DNA of 64,000 nt from the NCBI RefSeq assembly GCF_020622345.1, contig NZ_JACNMO010000001.1:62001-126000 (forward strand), written 5' to 3'. Positions 28,264 through 36,157 of the stretch are shown one piece after another. Under the pieces are notes generated by a model, which saw only the letters and a list, made by a program, of their open reading frames with translations, ran no database searches and was not told the DNA's origin. Both the position numbers and the translations under genes were made by a program. Within the stretch, counting starts at the first letter, position 1. Each line of letters opens with the position of its first letter. Source of the DNA: Roseobacter weihaiensis (GTDB taxonomy: Bacteria; Pseudomonadota; Alphaproteobacteria; Rhodobacterales; Rhodobacteraceae).

Positions 28264-28839
28264 CTATTTGAGTTTGGACAGTTTGTCCTGAAGCTCGGAG
28301 AGTTGCTGTTTGATCGCGTCCAGATCTTCGCCCTGTTCGGCAGGTGTCTCGGCACCGTCTTCGTCTTCCGCGCCCGGCGCCCCTTTCCAGCCGGAGGATC
28401 CGCCAAGCCCGCCTGTCATCGCCTTCATAAAGGCCTTTTGCTGCGCCTGCATCAGTTCAAATCCAGGCATCTTGGCCATCGGGTTCATGGCGGTCATCTG
28501 ATCCATCATCTGGCTCTGACCATTGCGCAGCATTTCGAAGGAGGCTTGCAGAAACTGCGGCACCACACTCGCACCCGGTGTCATGTAGCTGCGCACCAGA
28601 TCGTTCAGGACATCCACAGGGAGGACATTCTCGCCCCGGCTTTCATGCTCGGCAATGATCTGCAAAAGGTACTGCCGCGTCAGATCGTCGCCGGACTTCA
28701 GATCGACGATCTGCACCTCGCGACCTCCCCGGATAAAACCGGCAATATCGTCCAGGGTTACGTAATCGCTGGTCTCGGTATTGTACAGTCGGCGACTTGC
28801 ATAGCGCTTGATAAGTAAAGGTTTTTCTTTTTCAACCAC
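28264..28839 (-). CDS. phaR: Polyhydroxyalkanoate synthesis repressor PhaR
   Basis: The 191-residue regulator has the N-terminal PHB/PHA DNA-binding domain (LLIKRYASRRLYNTETSDYV, about residues 7-26) and the PHB accumulation region, then a Met- and Gln-rich tail and a C-terminal coiled coil. PhaR represses phaP and is released by binding nascent polymer. The start is GTG at 28839 after GGGGGA; the conserved region begins immediately, and codons upstream lack similarity. It lies downstream of phaP on the same strand behind a terminator. Confidence 0.93.
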   Translation of the reverse strand: MVEKEKPLLIKRYASRRLYNTETSDYVTLDDIAGFIRGGREVQIVDLKSGDDLTRQYLLQIIAEHESRGENVLPVDVLNDLVRSYMTPGASVVPQFLQASFEMLRNGQSQMMDQMTAMNPMAKMPGFELMQAQQKAFMKAMTGGLGGSSGWKGAPGAEDEDGAETPAEQGEDLDAIKQQLSELQDKLSKLK

Positions 28840-28890
28840 AGGTGGTCCCCCAGAATAAAGCGCCGCGCCCAAGCTTAGGCGACCGAAATG

Positions 28891-28924
28891 AAAAAAGAAA
28901 GGGCGAGCTTTCACAAGCCCGCCC
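28891..28924 (-). terminator. Rho-independent terminator after phaP
   Basis: Read on the minus strand, GGGCGGGCTT and AAGCTCGCCC form a 10-bp stem with one G-U pair (28901-28924), followed by TTTCTTTTTT (28891-28900). It separates phaP from phaR. Confidence 0.85.
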
Positions 28925-28974
28925 CGTATTTTTGCGCCCGTCAGGGAGGATCTGGCGCAAATATCTTTCCAGAC

Positions 28975-29421
28975 TTAGCTGGCTTTAGCTGCTTTTTTGA
29001 CAGCGGCGGTTGCTTCATTTGTCGCTTTTTTGACAGCGGCAGAAGCATCTTCGCCCATGTCTTTTCCAGCGGCCATCATCAGCTCAACCGTGTCCATCTG
29101 GGCTTTTTTCGCAATCTCGGCGAAAGCGGCCATGTGCTCTGCGGCGGACTCCGAGTAGGCGGAGGCAAAGTCTGTGACCGCTTTTGCGTAGTCGGCAGGG
29201 TCTGCCTTGGCTTTGGACATCTCGGACAGCTTGGTCAGTGTGTCCTGCGCCCATTTGCTGGAGATGTCTGTCGATTTCTCAGCAGCGGTCAATGCAACAG
29301 CAGAGAGTTTTTCGTTCAGTGTTGCAGATGTTTTGAACGCATCTTCGAACGCGGATGCATCCACCGGGAACGCGCCCATTACGTCTTTGAACATTGCGGA
29401 CATATCAGGTGTCTTGCTCAT
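28975..29421 (-). CDS. phaP: Phasin, PHB granule-associated protein
   Basis: A 148-residue, almost wholly helical amphipathic protein. Residues 1-30 are acidic (MSKTPDMSAMFKDVMGAFP), followed by heptad-like helices and an Ala/Lys-rich tail (ATNEATAAVKKAAKA) like those of phasins that coat polyhydroxybutyrate granules. Context supports this: it lies between phaC and phaR and has two PhaR-type operators 66-104 bases upstream of its start. Confidence 0.9.
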   Translation of the reverse strand: MSKTPDMSAMFKDVMGAFPVDASAFEDAFKTSATLNEKLSAVALTAAEKSTDISSKWAQDTLTKLSEMSKAKADPADYAKAVTDFASAYSESAAEHMAAFAEIAKKAQMDTVELMMAAGKDMGEDASAAVKKATNEATAAVKKAAKAS

Positions 29422-29486
29422 TTTAATATCCTTTCATCGCCTTCCGAGGACATCTCGGCTCTTTGCGTCTGATATGAATATAGATG

Positions 29487-29497
29487 CTGCAGTGCAG
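29487..29497. promoter_or_regulatory. PhaR-type operator 1
   Basis: CTGC-AGT-GCAG, an exact match to the CTGC-N3-GCAG palindrome described for PhaR in Paracoccus. It lies upstream of phaP. Confidence 0.75.
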
Positions 29498-29514
29498 CAT
29501 TGCAAGCATTTTTT

Positions 29515-29525
29515 CTGCACTGCAG
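29515..29525. promoter_or_regulatory. PhaR-type operator 2
   Basis: CTGC-ACT-GCAG, a second exact CTGC-N3-GCAG palindrome, centred 28 bases from the first. Confidence 0.75.
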
Positions 29526-29562
29526 CATAAATTGGCACCGCGGTGCAGAAATCCAAGTTTTA

Positions 29563-31368
29563 TCAGAGCGTTGCCTTGATCGCGACATAGGTGCCGGGGG
29601 CATCACACAAGGCAGGATGCGTGGAATCACCCGGAATACGGGCCTTGGTTTTGCGGCCGGAGCGCTTTTTCAGCCAGCCGCCCCAGTTGGGCCACCATGA
29701 TCCTTCATGAAAGCGCGCCCCTGACAGCCAATCCCTATATTCAAGGCTCATGTCAGGGTTCATGTAATGCCCGTATTTGTTTCTGCTCGGCGGGTTGACG
29801 ATCCCGGCGATATGGCCTGACTGCGCCATGATAAAGGTCTTGTCTTTCGATCCCATCTGCTGGATGCCGCGATAGCTGTCCTTCCAGGCCGCGATGTGAT
29901 CGGTCTCGCAGGCCACGGCGCAAAGCGGCAGGTCAATGTCGCCAAGGGTGAGCTTGTGGCCCAGAAGTTCAAACCCGCCATCGGCGAGTTCATTGCGCTG
30001 ACACAGGCCCCGCAAGTACTGCATGGCCATCTTGCCCGGCAGATTGGCCCCGTCGCCATTCCAGTAGAGCAGGTCAAAGGCCGGCGGTGTCTGTCCCATC
30101 ATGTAGCTTTTGATCGCGGGCCCGTAGATCAGGTCGTTGGACCGCAGGAATGAAAAGGTGCGCGCCATGATGACCGAGGGCAAAACCCCCTTATCCGCGA
30201 TCTCCGCCTCGATCCCGTCAATGAAATCATCCGTCAGAAAGGGTGTGAATTCTCCCTGATCCGAAAAATCCGTCAGGGCGGTGAAAAACGTGGCAGACTT
30301 GATCGGTTTCTCGCCGCGCTGCTTGAGCAACGACAGTGTCAGCGCAAGCGTCGTACCCGCAATACAGTATCCTACCGCATTGATCTGCTTTTCTCCGGTG
30401 ATCTCTTGTACTTCCCGAATGGCGGCCAGGTAGCCGTCCTCGATGTAGTCCTCCATCCCGATGTCGTTGTAGGTCGGGTCGGGGTTGATCCACGAGACGA
30501 TGAAAACCGTGTGCCCCTGCTCCACCAGCCATTTCACGAGGCTGTTCTGCTCTTTCAGATCAAGGATGTAGAACTTGTTGATCCAGGGCGGAAAGATCAC
30601 CAGCGGCGTTTTGTAGACCTCTTCAGTCACCGGGGCGTATTGCACCAGCTCCATCATCCGGTTCCGGTAGACCACCTTTCCCGGTGAGGTTGCGATATTA
30701 TGCCCAAGTTTGAAAGCGTCCTCATCCGCCAGTTTGACCACCAGCTCGCCCTTGTTCGCCTCCAGATCGCTGATGAGGTTTTCGAGCCCCTGCACAAGGC
30801 TCTGTCCTTCGGTCTCGATCGCCTTTTCCAGCGCGTCGGGATTGGTCGCCAGGAAGTTTGTGGGGGACATCATATCGATGATTTGCTTGGCAAAGTAATT
30901 GAGCCGGTTCTTTTCCACCGGCTCCAGATCGGTCACATCCTCTACGGCTTTGGCCAGCGCCTGCGCGTTGATGAGATACTGCTGCTTGACATAATTGAAA
31001 TAGGGGTGGGTGTCCCACAGAGGGTTTGCAAAACGTTTATCTGTGGGGCCGGTGTCTTCGGGCGCCTGGAGCTTGCCTTTGGCCAGCGTTTGCTGCACCT
31101 GCACAAAGTGTTTCATCGTCTCTGACCAATAGCTCATCTGGTGTTCCAGAACCTTGGCGGGATTGTTCACCATCTCTGCCCAATAGACATGAGCCGCACG
31201 GCCAAAAAGCCCTTGATTCGGGCCATCCAGCGCGGCGTTATGACCTTGCTTATTTAAAAAAACACGCTGCAAACGTTCAGACAACGCCTCAACTTTTTTG
31301 AGGTTCTGGGTCATTTTCTCAAGCGTTTCCCCGGTTGGGGTAACGCTTGCGTCACTTTCTGTTGTCAT
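29563..31368 (-). CDS. phaC: Class I polyhydroxyalkanoate synthase
   Basis: The 601-residue enzyme polymerises (R)-3-hydroxyacyl-CoA into polyhydroxyalkanoate at the granule surface. The lipase-like box is GYCIAG with Cys335 as nucleophile; the general base pair is in ACETDHIAAW and QSGHIAGIVNPP. The N-terminal half (about residues 20-230) is the PhaC N domain. Length suits class I (short-chain) synthases, which need no PhaE or PhaR subunit. It is divergent from the depolymerase gene, giving a compact synthesis/degradation locus. Confidence 0.96.
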   Translation of the reverse strand: MTTESDASVTPTGETLEKMTQNLKKVEALSERLQRVFLNKQGHNAALDGPNQGLFGRAAHVYWAEMVNNPAKVLEHQMSYWSETMKHFVQVQQTLAKGKLQAPEDTGPTDKRFANPLWDTHPYFNYVKQQYLINAQALAKAVEDVTDLEPVEKNRLNYFAKQIIDMMSPTNFLATNPDALEKAIETEGQSLVQGLENLISDLEANKGELVVKLADEDAFKLGHNIATSPGKVVYRNRMMELVQYAPVTEEVYKTPLVIFPPWINKFYILDLKEQNSLVKWLVEQGHTVFIVSWINPDPTYNDIGMEDYIEDGYLAAIREVQEITGEKQINAVGYCIAGTTLALTLSLLKQRGEKPIKSATFFTALTDFSDQGEFTPFLTDDFIDGIEAEIADKGVLPSVIMARTFSFLRSNDLIYGPAIKSYMMGQTPPAFDLLYWNGDGANLPGKMAMQYLRGLCQRNELADGGFELLGHKLTLGDIDLPLCAVACETDHIAAWKDSYRGIQQMGSKDKTFIMAQSGHIAGIVNPPSRNKYGHYMNPDMSLEYRDWLSGARFHEGSWWPNWGGWLKKRSGRKTKARIPGDSTHPALCDAPGTYVAIKATL

Positions 31369-31389
31369 CTGAAGTTTTCCCTCCTATGT

Positions 31390-31401
31390 TTGCAGGTGCA
31401 G
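31390..31401. promoter_or_regulatory. Possible weak PhaR site between phaC and phaZ
   Basis: TTGC-AGGT-GCAG resembles the N4 form of the PhaR palindrome with one mismatch. It lies 21 bases upstream of the phaC start. Confidence 0.35.
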
Positions 31402-31479
31402 CATTACGTCGTTGGCTTTCAGGGGGCGAAGCGACTTACTGTCTCGGATTTGTCCGGGCATTTGATGAAGGAGACCCCT

Positions 31480-32772
31480 ATGCGCTTCATGGCCACCTAC
31501 GACCTCATGGAAACGATCCGAAATACGAACCAGTGGCTGGGCGCATCCGCGCTCGCTATGGGATCATACCCCGCCTTTGCGCTAATACCAAACCCTGCTT
31601 TCAGCTGGCTGACCGCCTGGGGTGAAGTAACCGAACGCACCTTTCAGCGGATGATTGTGAAGCCGGATTGGAACATCCCGCCGGTCCCGTCACAGGACGC
31701 ACAAGACCACCTTGTTTCCACGGAGATTGTGGTTCAAAAGGCCTTTGGCGACTTGCTGCATTTTGTGGTTGCGGACCGTCCCGTCCCCAAGCGCAAAGTG
31801 CTGCTGGTGGCCCCCATGTCCGGGCATTATGCGACGCTCTTGCGGTCCACCGTGATAAGCTTGCTGCCCGATGCCGATCTCTACATCACGGATTGGCACA
31901 ACGCGCGCGACATCCCCGTCAGCGCGGGCAAGTTCGATATCGAAGACTACACCCTCTATCTCGTCGACTTCCTGCGGGAGCTTGGCCCTGACACCCACGT
32001 GATTGCGGTCTGTCAGCCCGCTCCACTGGCGTTGGCGGCAACGGCCTATCTGGCCGAAGAGGACCCGTCTGCGCAGCCGCGCAGCCTGACCCTGATCGGG
32101 GGCCCGGTCAACCCGGACGCCACCCCCACGGATGTAACTGATTTCGGGCGCCGCGTGACAATGGGCCAGCTCGAGGAGATGATGATCCAGCGGGTCGGCT
32201 TCAAGTATTCCGGCGTCGGGCGCATGGTCTATCCGGGGTTGCTGCAGCTCAGCTCGTTCATCTCGATGAACGGCGAAACCCATGCAAAGGCTTTCGTCAA
32301 TCAGATCACGCGGGTGGCACAGGGCGAAGCCGCGGACCACGACAAGCACAACAAGTTCTATGATGAATATCTCGCCGTGATGGACATGACCGCAGAGTTT
32401 TACCTCTCCACCGTAGAGCGGATCTTCAAAAATCTCGAAATTGCGAAAAACGAATTCACTGTTGCGGGCAAAAAAGTTGATATCGGCAAGATCACGACGG
32501 TCGCTGTAAAGACAGTCGAAGGATCGAATGACGACATCTCTGCTCCCGGCCAATGTGTTGCCGCGCTTGATCTCTGCACTGGCCTGCCGGCAGAGAAAAA
32601 GGCAAACCATCTGGAAGAGGGTGCGGGGCATTACGGTATTTTCGCAGGCAAGAGCTGGCGTCGGAATATCCGCCCGCTGGTTCTGGATTTCATTGATGCC
32701 AACAGCGCAGCCCCGACGCCGAAAGCCGCAGGCAAAACCAAAAAGGCAGCCAATAAAAACGCGGCCGCCTGA
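31480..32772 (+). CDS. phaZ: Intracellular polyhydroxybutyrate depolymerase
   Basis: The 430-residue protein matches the PhaZ1-type intracellular depolymerase family, which mobilises native granules. The active-site box AVCQPAPLAL uses a cysteine nucleophile in place of serine, the family hallmark. Other motifs are LLVAPMSGHYATLLR, DWHNARDIPVSAGKFD and GAGHYGIFAG with the catalytic histidine. ATG at 31480 follows GAAGGAG with ideal spacing; the frame is open to 31390 but without similarity. The Lys/Ala-rich tail resembles that of phasins and could aid granule binding. Confidence 0.92.
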   Translation: MRFMATYDLMETIRNTNQWLGASALAMGSYPAFALIPNPAFSWLTAWGEVTERTFQRMIVKPDWNIPPVPSQDAQDHLVSTEIVVQKAFGDLLHFVVADRPVPKRKVLLVAPMSGHYATLLRSTVISLLPDADLYITDWHNARDIPVSAGKFDIEDYTLYLVDFLRELGPDTHVIAVCQPAPLALAATAYLAEEDPSAQPRSLTLIGGPVNPDATPTDVTDFGRRVTMGQLEEMMIQRVGFKYSGVGRMVYPGLLQLSSFISMNGETHAKAFVNQITRVAQGEAADHDKHNKFYDEYLAVMDMTAEFYLSTVERIFKNLEIAKNEFTVAGKKVDIGKITTVAVKTVEGSNDDISAPGQCVAALDLCTGLPAEKKANHLEEGAGHYGIFAGKSWRRNIRPLVLDFIDANSAAPTPKAAGKTKKAANKNAAA

Positions 32773-32783
32773 GATCAGGCCCT

Positions 32784-33494
32784 TTACCGCAACACGTAAG
32801 GCTGGGACATCCAGTCGCGCAGCGCCTTTGTGGTCTCTTCGGGCTGTTCAAGAGGTGGCAAGTGACCCGCATTGTCCAGCACCTTGAGCGTGGCATAGGG
32901 GATCAACTCCGCCATAAATTCATGCCGTTTGACAGGGCAAAGCGCGTCATGCGCCCCGCAGAGCACCAAGGTGGGCACCTTGCACTTGCGCAGCGTCGTC
33001 TGCTGATCCGGGCGGCGCTGCAGCGCGCGTGACTGCCGCACGAAGACCTCCGGTCCCAGCGTGTCGGCCATCTCCATCACCAGGTTGAGCACCTCTGTCT
33101 GACGTGGCCCCGGGGCCAGGTAATTTGGCTTCATCTCGTCACGCATCACGTCCAGCATCCGCCCTGCCCGGGCCGCGACAATCTGCGGCTCGCGGGCGGC
33201 GGCGATTTGCGGGGTCTCGGCCAGCGGGTTGGTGTCCATCAGCGCAAGCCGCGTGACGCGATCAGGCGCGCGCCGCAAAAGCTCCATCGCGACAATCCCG
33301 CCCATGCTCAGCCCGGCCAGGGCAAACTTACGCGGCAACTGATCGAGGAGGTTTGACGCGATCTCCTCGACCCGTTCCCCTTGTGTGATCGGGGCGACCA
33401 TAACGGCAGTATCCGCGGACAGCTCGGCGATCTGCGGGCCAAAGAGACGCGCATCGCACATCATACCGGGCAACAAAACCAGGGGTTCAGCCAT
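32784..33494 (-). CDS. Alpha/beta fold hydrolase
   Basis: A 236-residue alpha/beta hydrolase with LPGMMCDARLFGPQ near the N-terminus, the nucleophile elbow GLSMGG (about residues 61-66), an acid in CGAHDALCP (near 185) and the His in NAGHLPPLEQPEE (near 212). The substrate is unknown; an esterase or thioesterase is likely. It sits 11 bases past phaZ in the opposite direction and may or may not relate to polymer turnover. Confidence 0.85.
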   Translation of the reverse strand: MAEPLVLLPGMMCDARLFGPQIAELSADTAVMVAPITQGERVEEIASNLLDQLPRKFALAGLSMGGIVAMELLRRAPDRVTRLALMDTNPLAETPQIAAAREPQIVAARAGRMLDVMRDEMKPNYLAPGPRQTEVLNLVMEMADTLGPEVFVRQSRALQRRPDQQTTLRKCKVPTLVLCGAHDALCPVKRHEFMAELIPYATLKVLDNAGHLPPLEQPEETTKALRDWMSQPYVLR

Positions 33495-33638
33495 CCGTGC
33501 TGACCCTGACGTCAGGCGAAAATAGATGTGTCATCGGGGACCTTGTACTGCTCAGTTGCTTTTGGAAGAGTGTTACCCGCATAACGCGTCCTGGCAAACC
33601 CGGTTATCCCCCCACACCGGCAACAGACCGCCGGTCGT

Positions 33639-34394
33639 TCAGGTCCGCGCCTTGGCCAGAACCTCTTTCAAAACCTCCACGATCAGACCAAGGCAGGGGC
33701 CGTCCGAGAAGCGGTGATCGGCGTCTTTCACCAGCGTCAACTGCATATCCGGACAGGTGGCGTGGTCCAGAAGGCGCAACGCGGTCTCGGTGCTGACTGC
33801 GGTGTCCGCCGTGCCCTGCAGGCAGCGCACCGGGCACGGAAGCGTTAGCGGGCTGCGCAGCACGAGGTTGCGGCGCCCGTCTTCAATCATGCGGCGCGTC
33901 ACGATGTAGGGTTCCATGTAGTCCGATGGCAGCTCAACGCGCCCCTCATTCATCACTTGTGTCCTTTGCGCATCCGAAAACCCCGCCCAATACCCATCTT
34001 CGGTAAAATCGGGCGCGGCGGCAATCGTCACCATGCCCGCCATCCGCGCGGCCAGCCTTTTGGCCAGCAACAGCGCCTGCCACCCCCCCATCGAGGATCC
34101 GACCGGCACAATCGGCCCATCCGTCAGAGCAGAAATAATCTCATAGCTGTCCTGTGCCCAATCGCCGATACAGCCCTCCTCAAACCGGCCCGAGGACTGC
34201 CCGTGCCCGGAATAGTCAAACCGCAAAAACGCACGGCCCTGACGTTTTGCCCACGCCTCCAGGTGCAGCGCCTTGGTGCCTTCCATGTCGGATTTCAGAC
34301 CGCCCAGAAACACGATCCAGGGACCGCCCCCGGGGCTGCGGTGATAGGCCAGCCGCCGTCCGTTCGGGCTGTCAAAGAATTCTGCTGTGGTCAC
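33639..34394 (-). CDS. Alpha/beta hydrolase (ABHD10-like)
   Basis: The 251-residue protein has an alpha/beta hydrolase core: IVFLGGLKSDMEGTKA at about residues 27-42, FDYSGHGQSSG at 57-67, the elbow GSSMGGW near 98, acid in QGTADTAVS and the His in DADHRFS near 223. The early LGGLKSDMEGTKA motif is typical of the ABHD10-like group, known as thioesterases or mycophenolic acyl-glucuronide esterases. Start is GTG at 34394 after AGGAAA. It is divergent from the ArsR-SRPBCC gene and shares its promoter region. Confidence 0.82.
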   Translation of the reverse strand: MTTAEFFDSPNGRRLAYHRSPGGGPWIVFLGGLKSDMEGTKALHLEAWAKRQGRAFLRFDYSGHGQSSGRFEEGCIGDWAQDSYEIISALTDGPIVPVGSSMGGWQALLLAKRLAARMAGMVTIAAAPDFTEDGYWAGFSDAQRTQVMNEGRVELPSDYMEPYIVTRRMIEDGRRNLVLRSPLTLPCPVRCLQGTADTAVSTETALRLLDHATCPDMQLTLVKDADHRFSDGPCLGLIVEVLKEVLAKART

Positions 34395-34460
34395 GAGAGG
34401 TTTCCTTTTTCAACGATCATGCGCGCAAGCAGATCACCGCTGCAATCCCCCGATTTCAGA

Positions 34461-34508
34461 TTTTATACGTTACTATATTGTCACGTGACTAGTTAGTAAC
34501 TTATAAGA
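34461..34508. promoter_or_regulatory. Nested 48-bp palindromic operator
   Basis: Outer arms 34461-34475 and 34494-34508 match as inverted repeats at 13 of 15 positions. At the exact centre (34484.5) lies a perfect 10-bp palindrome, GTCACGTGAC (34480-34489). It ends seven bases before the ATG of the ArsR-SRPBCC regulator, so it probably overlaps that promoter and mediates autoregulation; control of the divergent hydrolase is also possible. Confidence 0.7.
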
Positions 34509-34514
34509 TCTCTC

Positions 34515-35273
34515 ATGGATTCGATTTTCAAAGCTCTGGCCGATCCGACACGCCGCGCATTGCTTGACAGCCTGCGGGCCAAACCCGGGCAGAGCCTGCT
34601 CGACCTGCAGGGACAGCTCGATATGTCGCGCTTTGGCGTGATGAAGCACCTGGGCGTGCTGGAAGAGGCCAAGCTGATCGTGACCCATCGGAAAGGCCGG
34701 TTCAAATACCACTACCTGAATGCCCTGCCCCTGCAGGACGCAATAGATCGCTGGATCGAGCCCTTGCTCGAACAACCGGCGGCACGAGCGGTGATCAATC
34801 TCAAAACTCAACTTGAAGGGACACCCAAGATGTCAAAACCCGATTTCATGATGCAAACCTACATCCACTGCACCCAGGACGCCCTGTGGCATGCGCTGAC
34901 CGATCCGGAGGCCAATGCAGCGTTCAATTTCGTGGCCGGAAGCTGCGTGCGCGAGGACAACAAACTGATCCTGAAGTTCGAGGATGGCCGCAAGATGTTG
35001 GTCCTGACCGAAACGCAGCTGACCCCAAAAACACGGATCGAGAGCACCTTTGAGCCGCATTGGGCGGGGCCAGATGTCCAGCTGGACCAGTCCCGGTTTG
35101 TCTATCTGATCGAGCCGCAGGGCGACAACTGTCTGCTGACGCTGGAGCATTTCGACATTCCAGCCGGTCAGGAAGGCGTTGCGGATGGCTGGCACAGAAC
35201 GCTTGCAGGGCTCAAAACATGGCTCGAGACCGGTCAGACCATCAAGTTTGCGCATGCCGAGATGGAGGCCTGA
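34515..35273 (+). CDS. ArsR-family regulator fused to SRPBCC (AHSA1) domain
   Basis: The 252-residue protein joins two domains. Residues 1-90 are an ArsR winged helix (FKALADPTRRALLDSLRAK; recognition helix in MSRFGVMKHLGVLEEAKLI). Residues 108-245 are an AHSA1/SRPBCC lipid-binding fold (THE-type FEPHWAGPDV region). ArsR and AHSA1 genes are often neighbours; here they are one frame. An internal ATG at 34830 with GAAGGGA 8 bases before it could yield the SRPBCC part alone. No cysteine metal site typical of arsenite sensors is visible, so an organic ligand is likelier. The start lacks a clear ribosome binding site. Confidence 0.85.
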   Translation: MDSIFKALADPTRRALLDSLRAKPGQSLLDLQGQLDMSRFGVMKHLGVLEEAKLIVTHRKGRFKYHYLNALPLQDAIDRWIEPLLEQPAARAVINLKTQLEGTPKMSKPDFMMQTYIHCTQDALWHALTDPEANAAFNFVAGSCVREDNKLILKFEDGRKMLVLTETQLTPKTRIESTFEPHWAGPDVQLDQSRFVYLIEPQGDNCLLTLEHFDIPAGQEGVADGWHRTLAGLKTWLETGQTIKFAHAEMEA

Positions 35274-35276
35274 CCT

Positions 35277-35700
35277 GTGGAACCGGCAACGTTGTCGACC
35301 GAACTGGGTATTGTCGTGATGCTGGCAGTTTTTGCCGCCTCCCTGTGGATCTCGTACATCGTGGGGGTCAACACGTATCCGCAGGCTGGCATTGATCCCT
35401 TCGCCCGCCCTGCCCCGCTGGTTGGATTTCGGGATTGGGTCCACCGTGCGCACCGCGCACATCTGAACCTGCTGGAGCAGCTGTTGCCCTTTGCAGTCCT
35501 TGTCCCTTGTCCTGATCGTGGACCGGTTGGATGGGTACTCACCGCTCACCTACTGGACGGCGATTGCATTTTTCGGGCTCAGGGTGGGACATGCCGCAGG
35601 GATGATCTCGGGGGTTGCGTGATTTCCGCTGCGCCCGATCCTGTTCACCGGCGGGTGGGTGTGCTGCCTGTTGATGGCCTGCGCCGCATACGCGGCGTAA
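35277..35700 (+). pseudogene. MAPEG family membrane protein, disrupted
   Basis: Beginning at GTG 35277, the frame encodes a MAPEG-like start (IVGVNTYPQAGIDPF, then RAHRAHLNLLEQLLPFAVLV). After one extra C in the CCC at 35504-35506 the frame shifts. Reading with that C removed continues LVLIVDRLDGYSPLTYWTA and FGLRVGHAAG, meets an in-frame TGA at 35620-35622 where Arg (CGA) is expected, then resumes FPLRPILFTGGWVCCL to a TAA at 35698-35700. Two independent lesions indicate a pseudogene. It follows the ArsR-SRPBCC stop by 3 bases and was probably cotranscribed. Confidence 0.82.
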
Positions 35701-35719
35701 ACACAGCAGCCCGGCGTGA

Positions 35720-35965
35720 CTAGCCGCTGACGTAAGGGGTCGCGCCGGGACGGTAAAATATCTTTTGATTATGCAAACGGCCCAGCAGCTCTTCATTTTC
35801 GCGCTGGTCGGCCTCGATGACACTGACAGACTCCATATTAGCAGGGTTTTCATCAGACAAAGCCCGGCGCATCTTGCACAACTCGCGAGACCGCGCCCGC
35901 AAGGCCTCTTCGATGAGATCGACATCATGAATGCTCAGTTCGAAAGTTTTATTGTACCGTGCCAT
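35720..35965 (-). CDS. Conserved small hypothetical protein
   Basis: An 81-residue basic and acidic helical protein: MARYNKTFELSIHDVDLIEEAL at the start, a coiled-coil-like middle and IFYRP near the C-terminus. No known domain was recognised; from memory similar short proteins with a terminal YVSG occur in Rhodobacteraceae. ATG at 35965 begins the conserved part; the frame is open further upstream. It is divergent from thrS. Confidence 0.6.
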   Translation of the reverse strand: MARYNKTFELSIHDVDLIEEALRARSRELCKMRRALSDENPANMESVSVIEADQRENEELLGRLHNQKIFYRPGATPYVSG

Positions 35966-36117
35966 TGCAGTCCTCTTTTGAACGCCCGGTTTCCGATTGG
36001 AAACATGTCGGAAATACCACACGAGATGTCGCAGTCAACGTATTCTTCGGTATACAGCCCTCAGCGGCTTGACAGCCTGTCTGCGCAGGTTCATTCACCT
36101 CCCAAATACCCGCAACC

Positions 36118-36154
36118 GGGCGTCTCGTAGGCGCCAAACCGACGAGGAGCGCCC
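36118..36154 (+). promoter_or_regulatory. Leader hairpin over the thrS ribosome binding site
   Basis: GGGCGTCTCGT (36118-36128) can pair with ACGAG and GCGCCC (36142-36154) leaving a two-base bulge; the stem includes the GAGGAG ribosome binding site just before ATG 36158. Such pairing could limit translation. Confidence 0.4.
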
Positions 36155-36157
36155 GAG

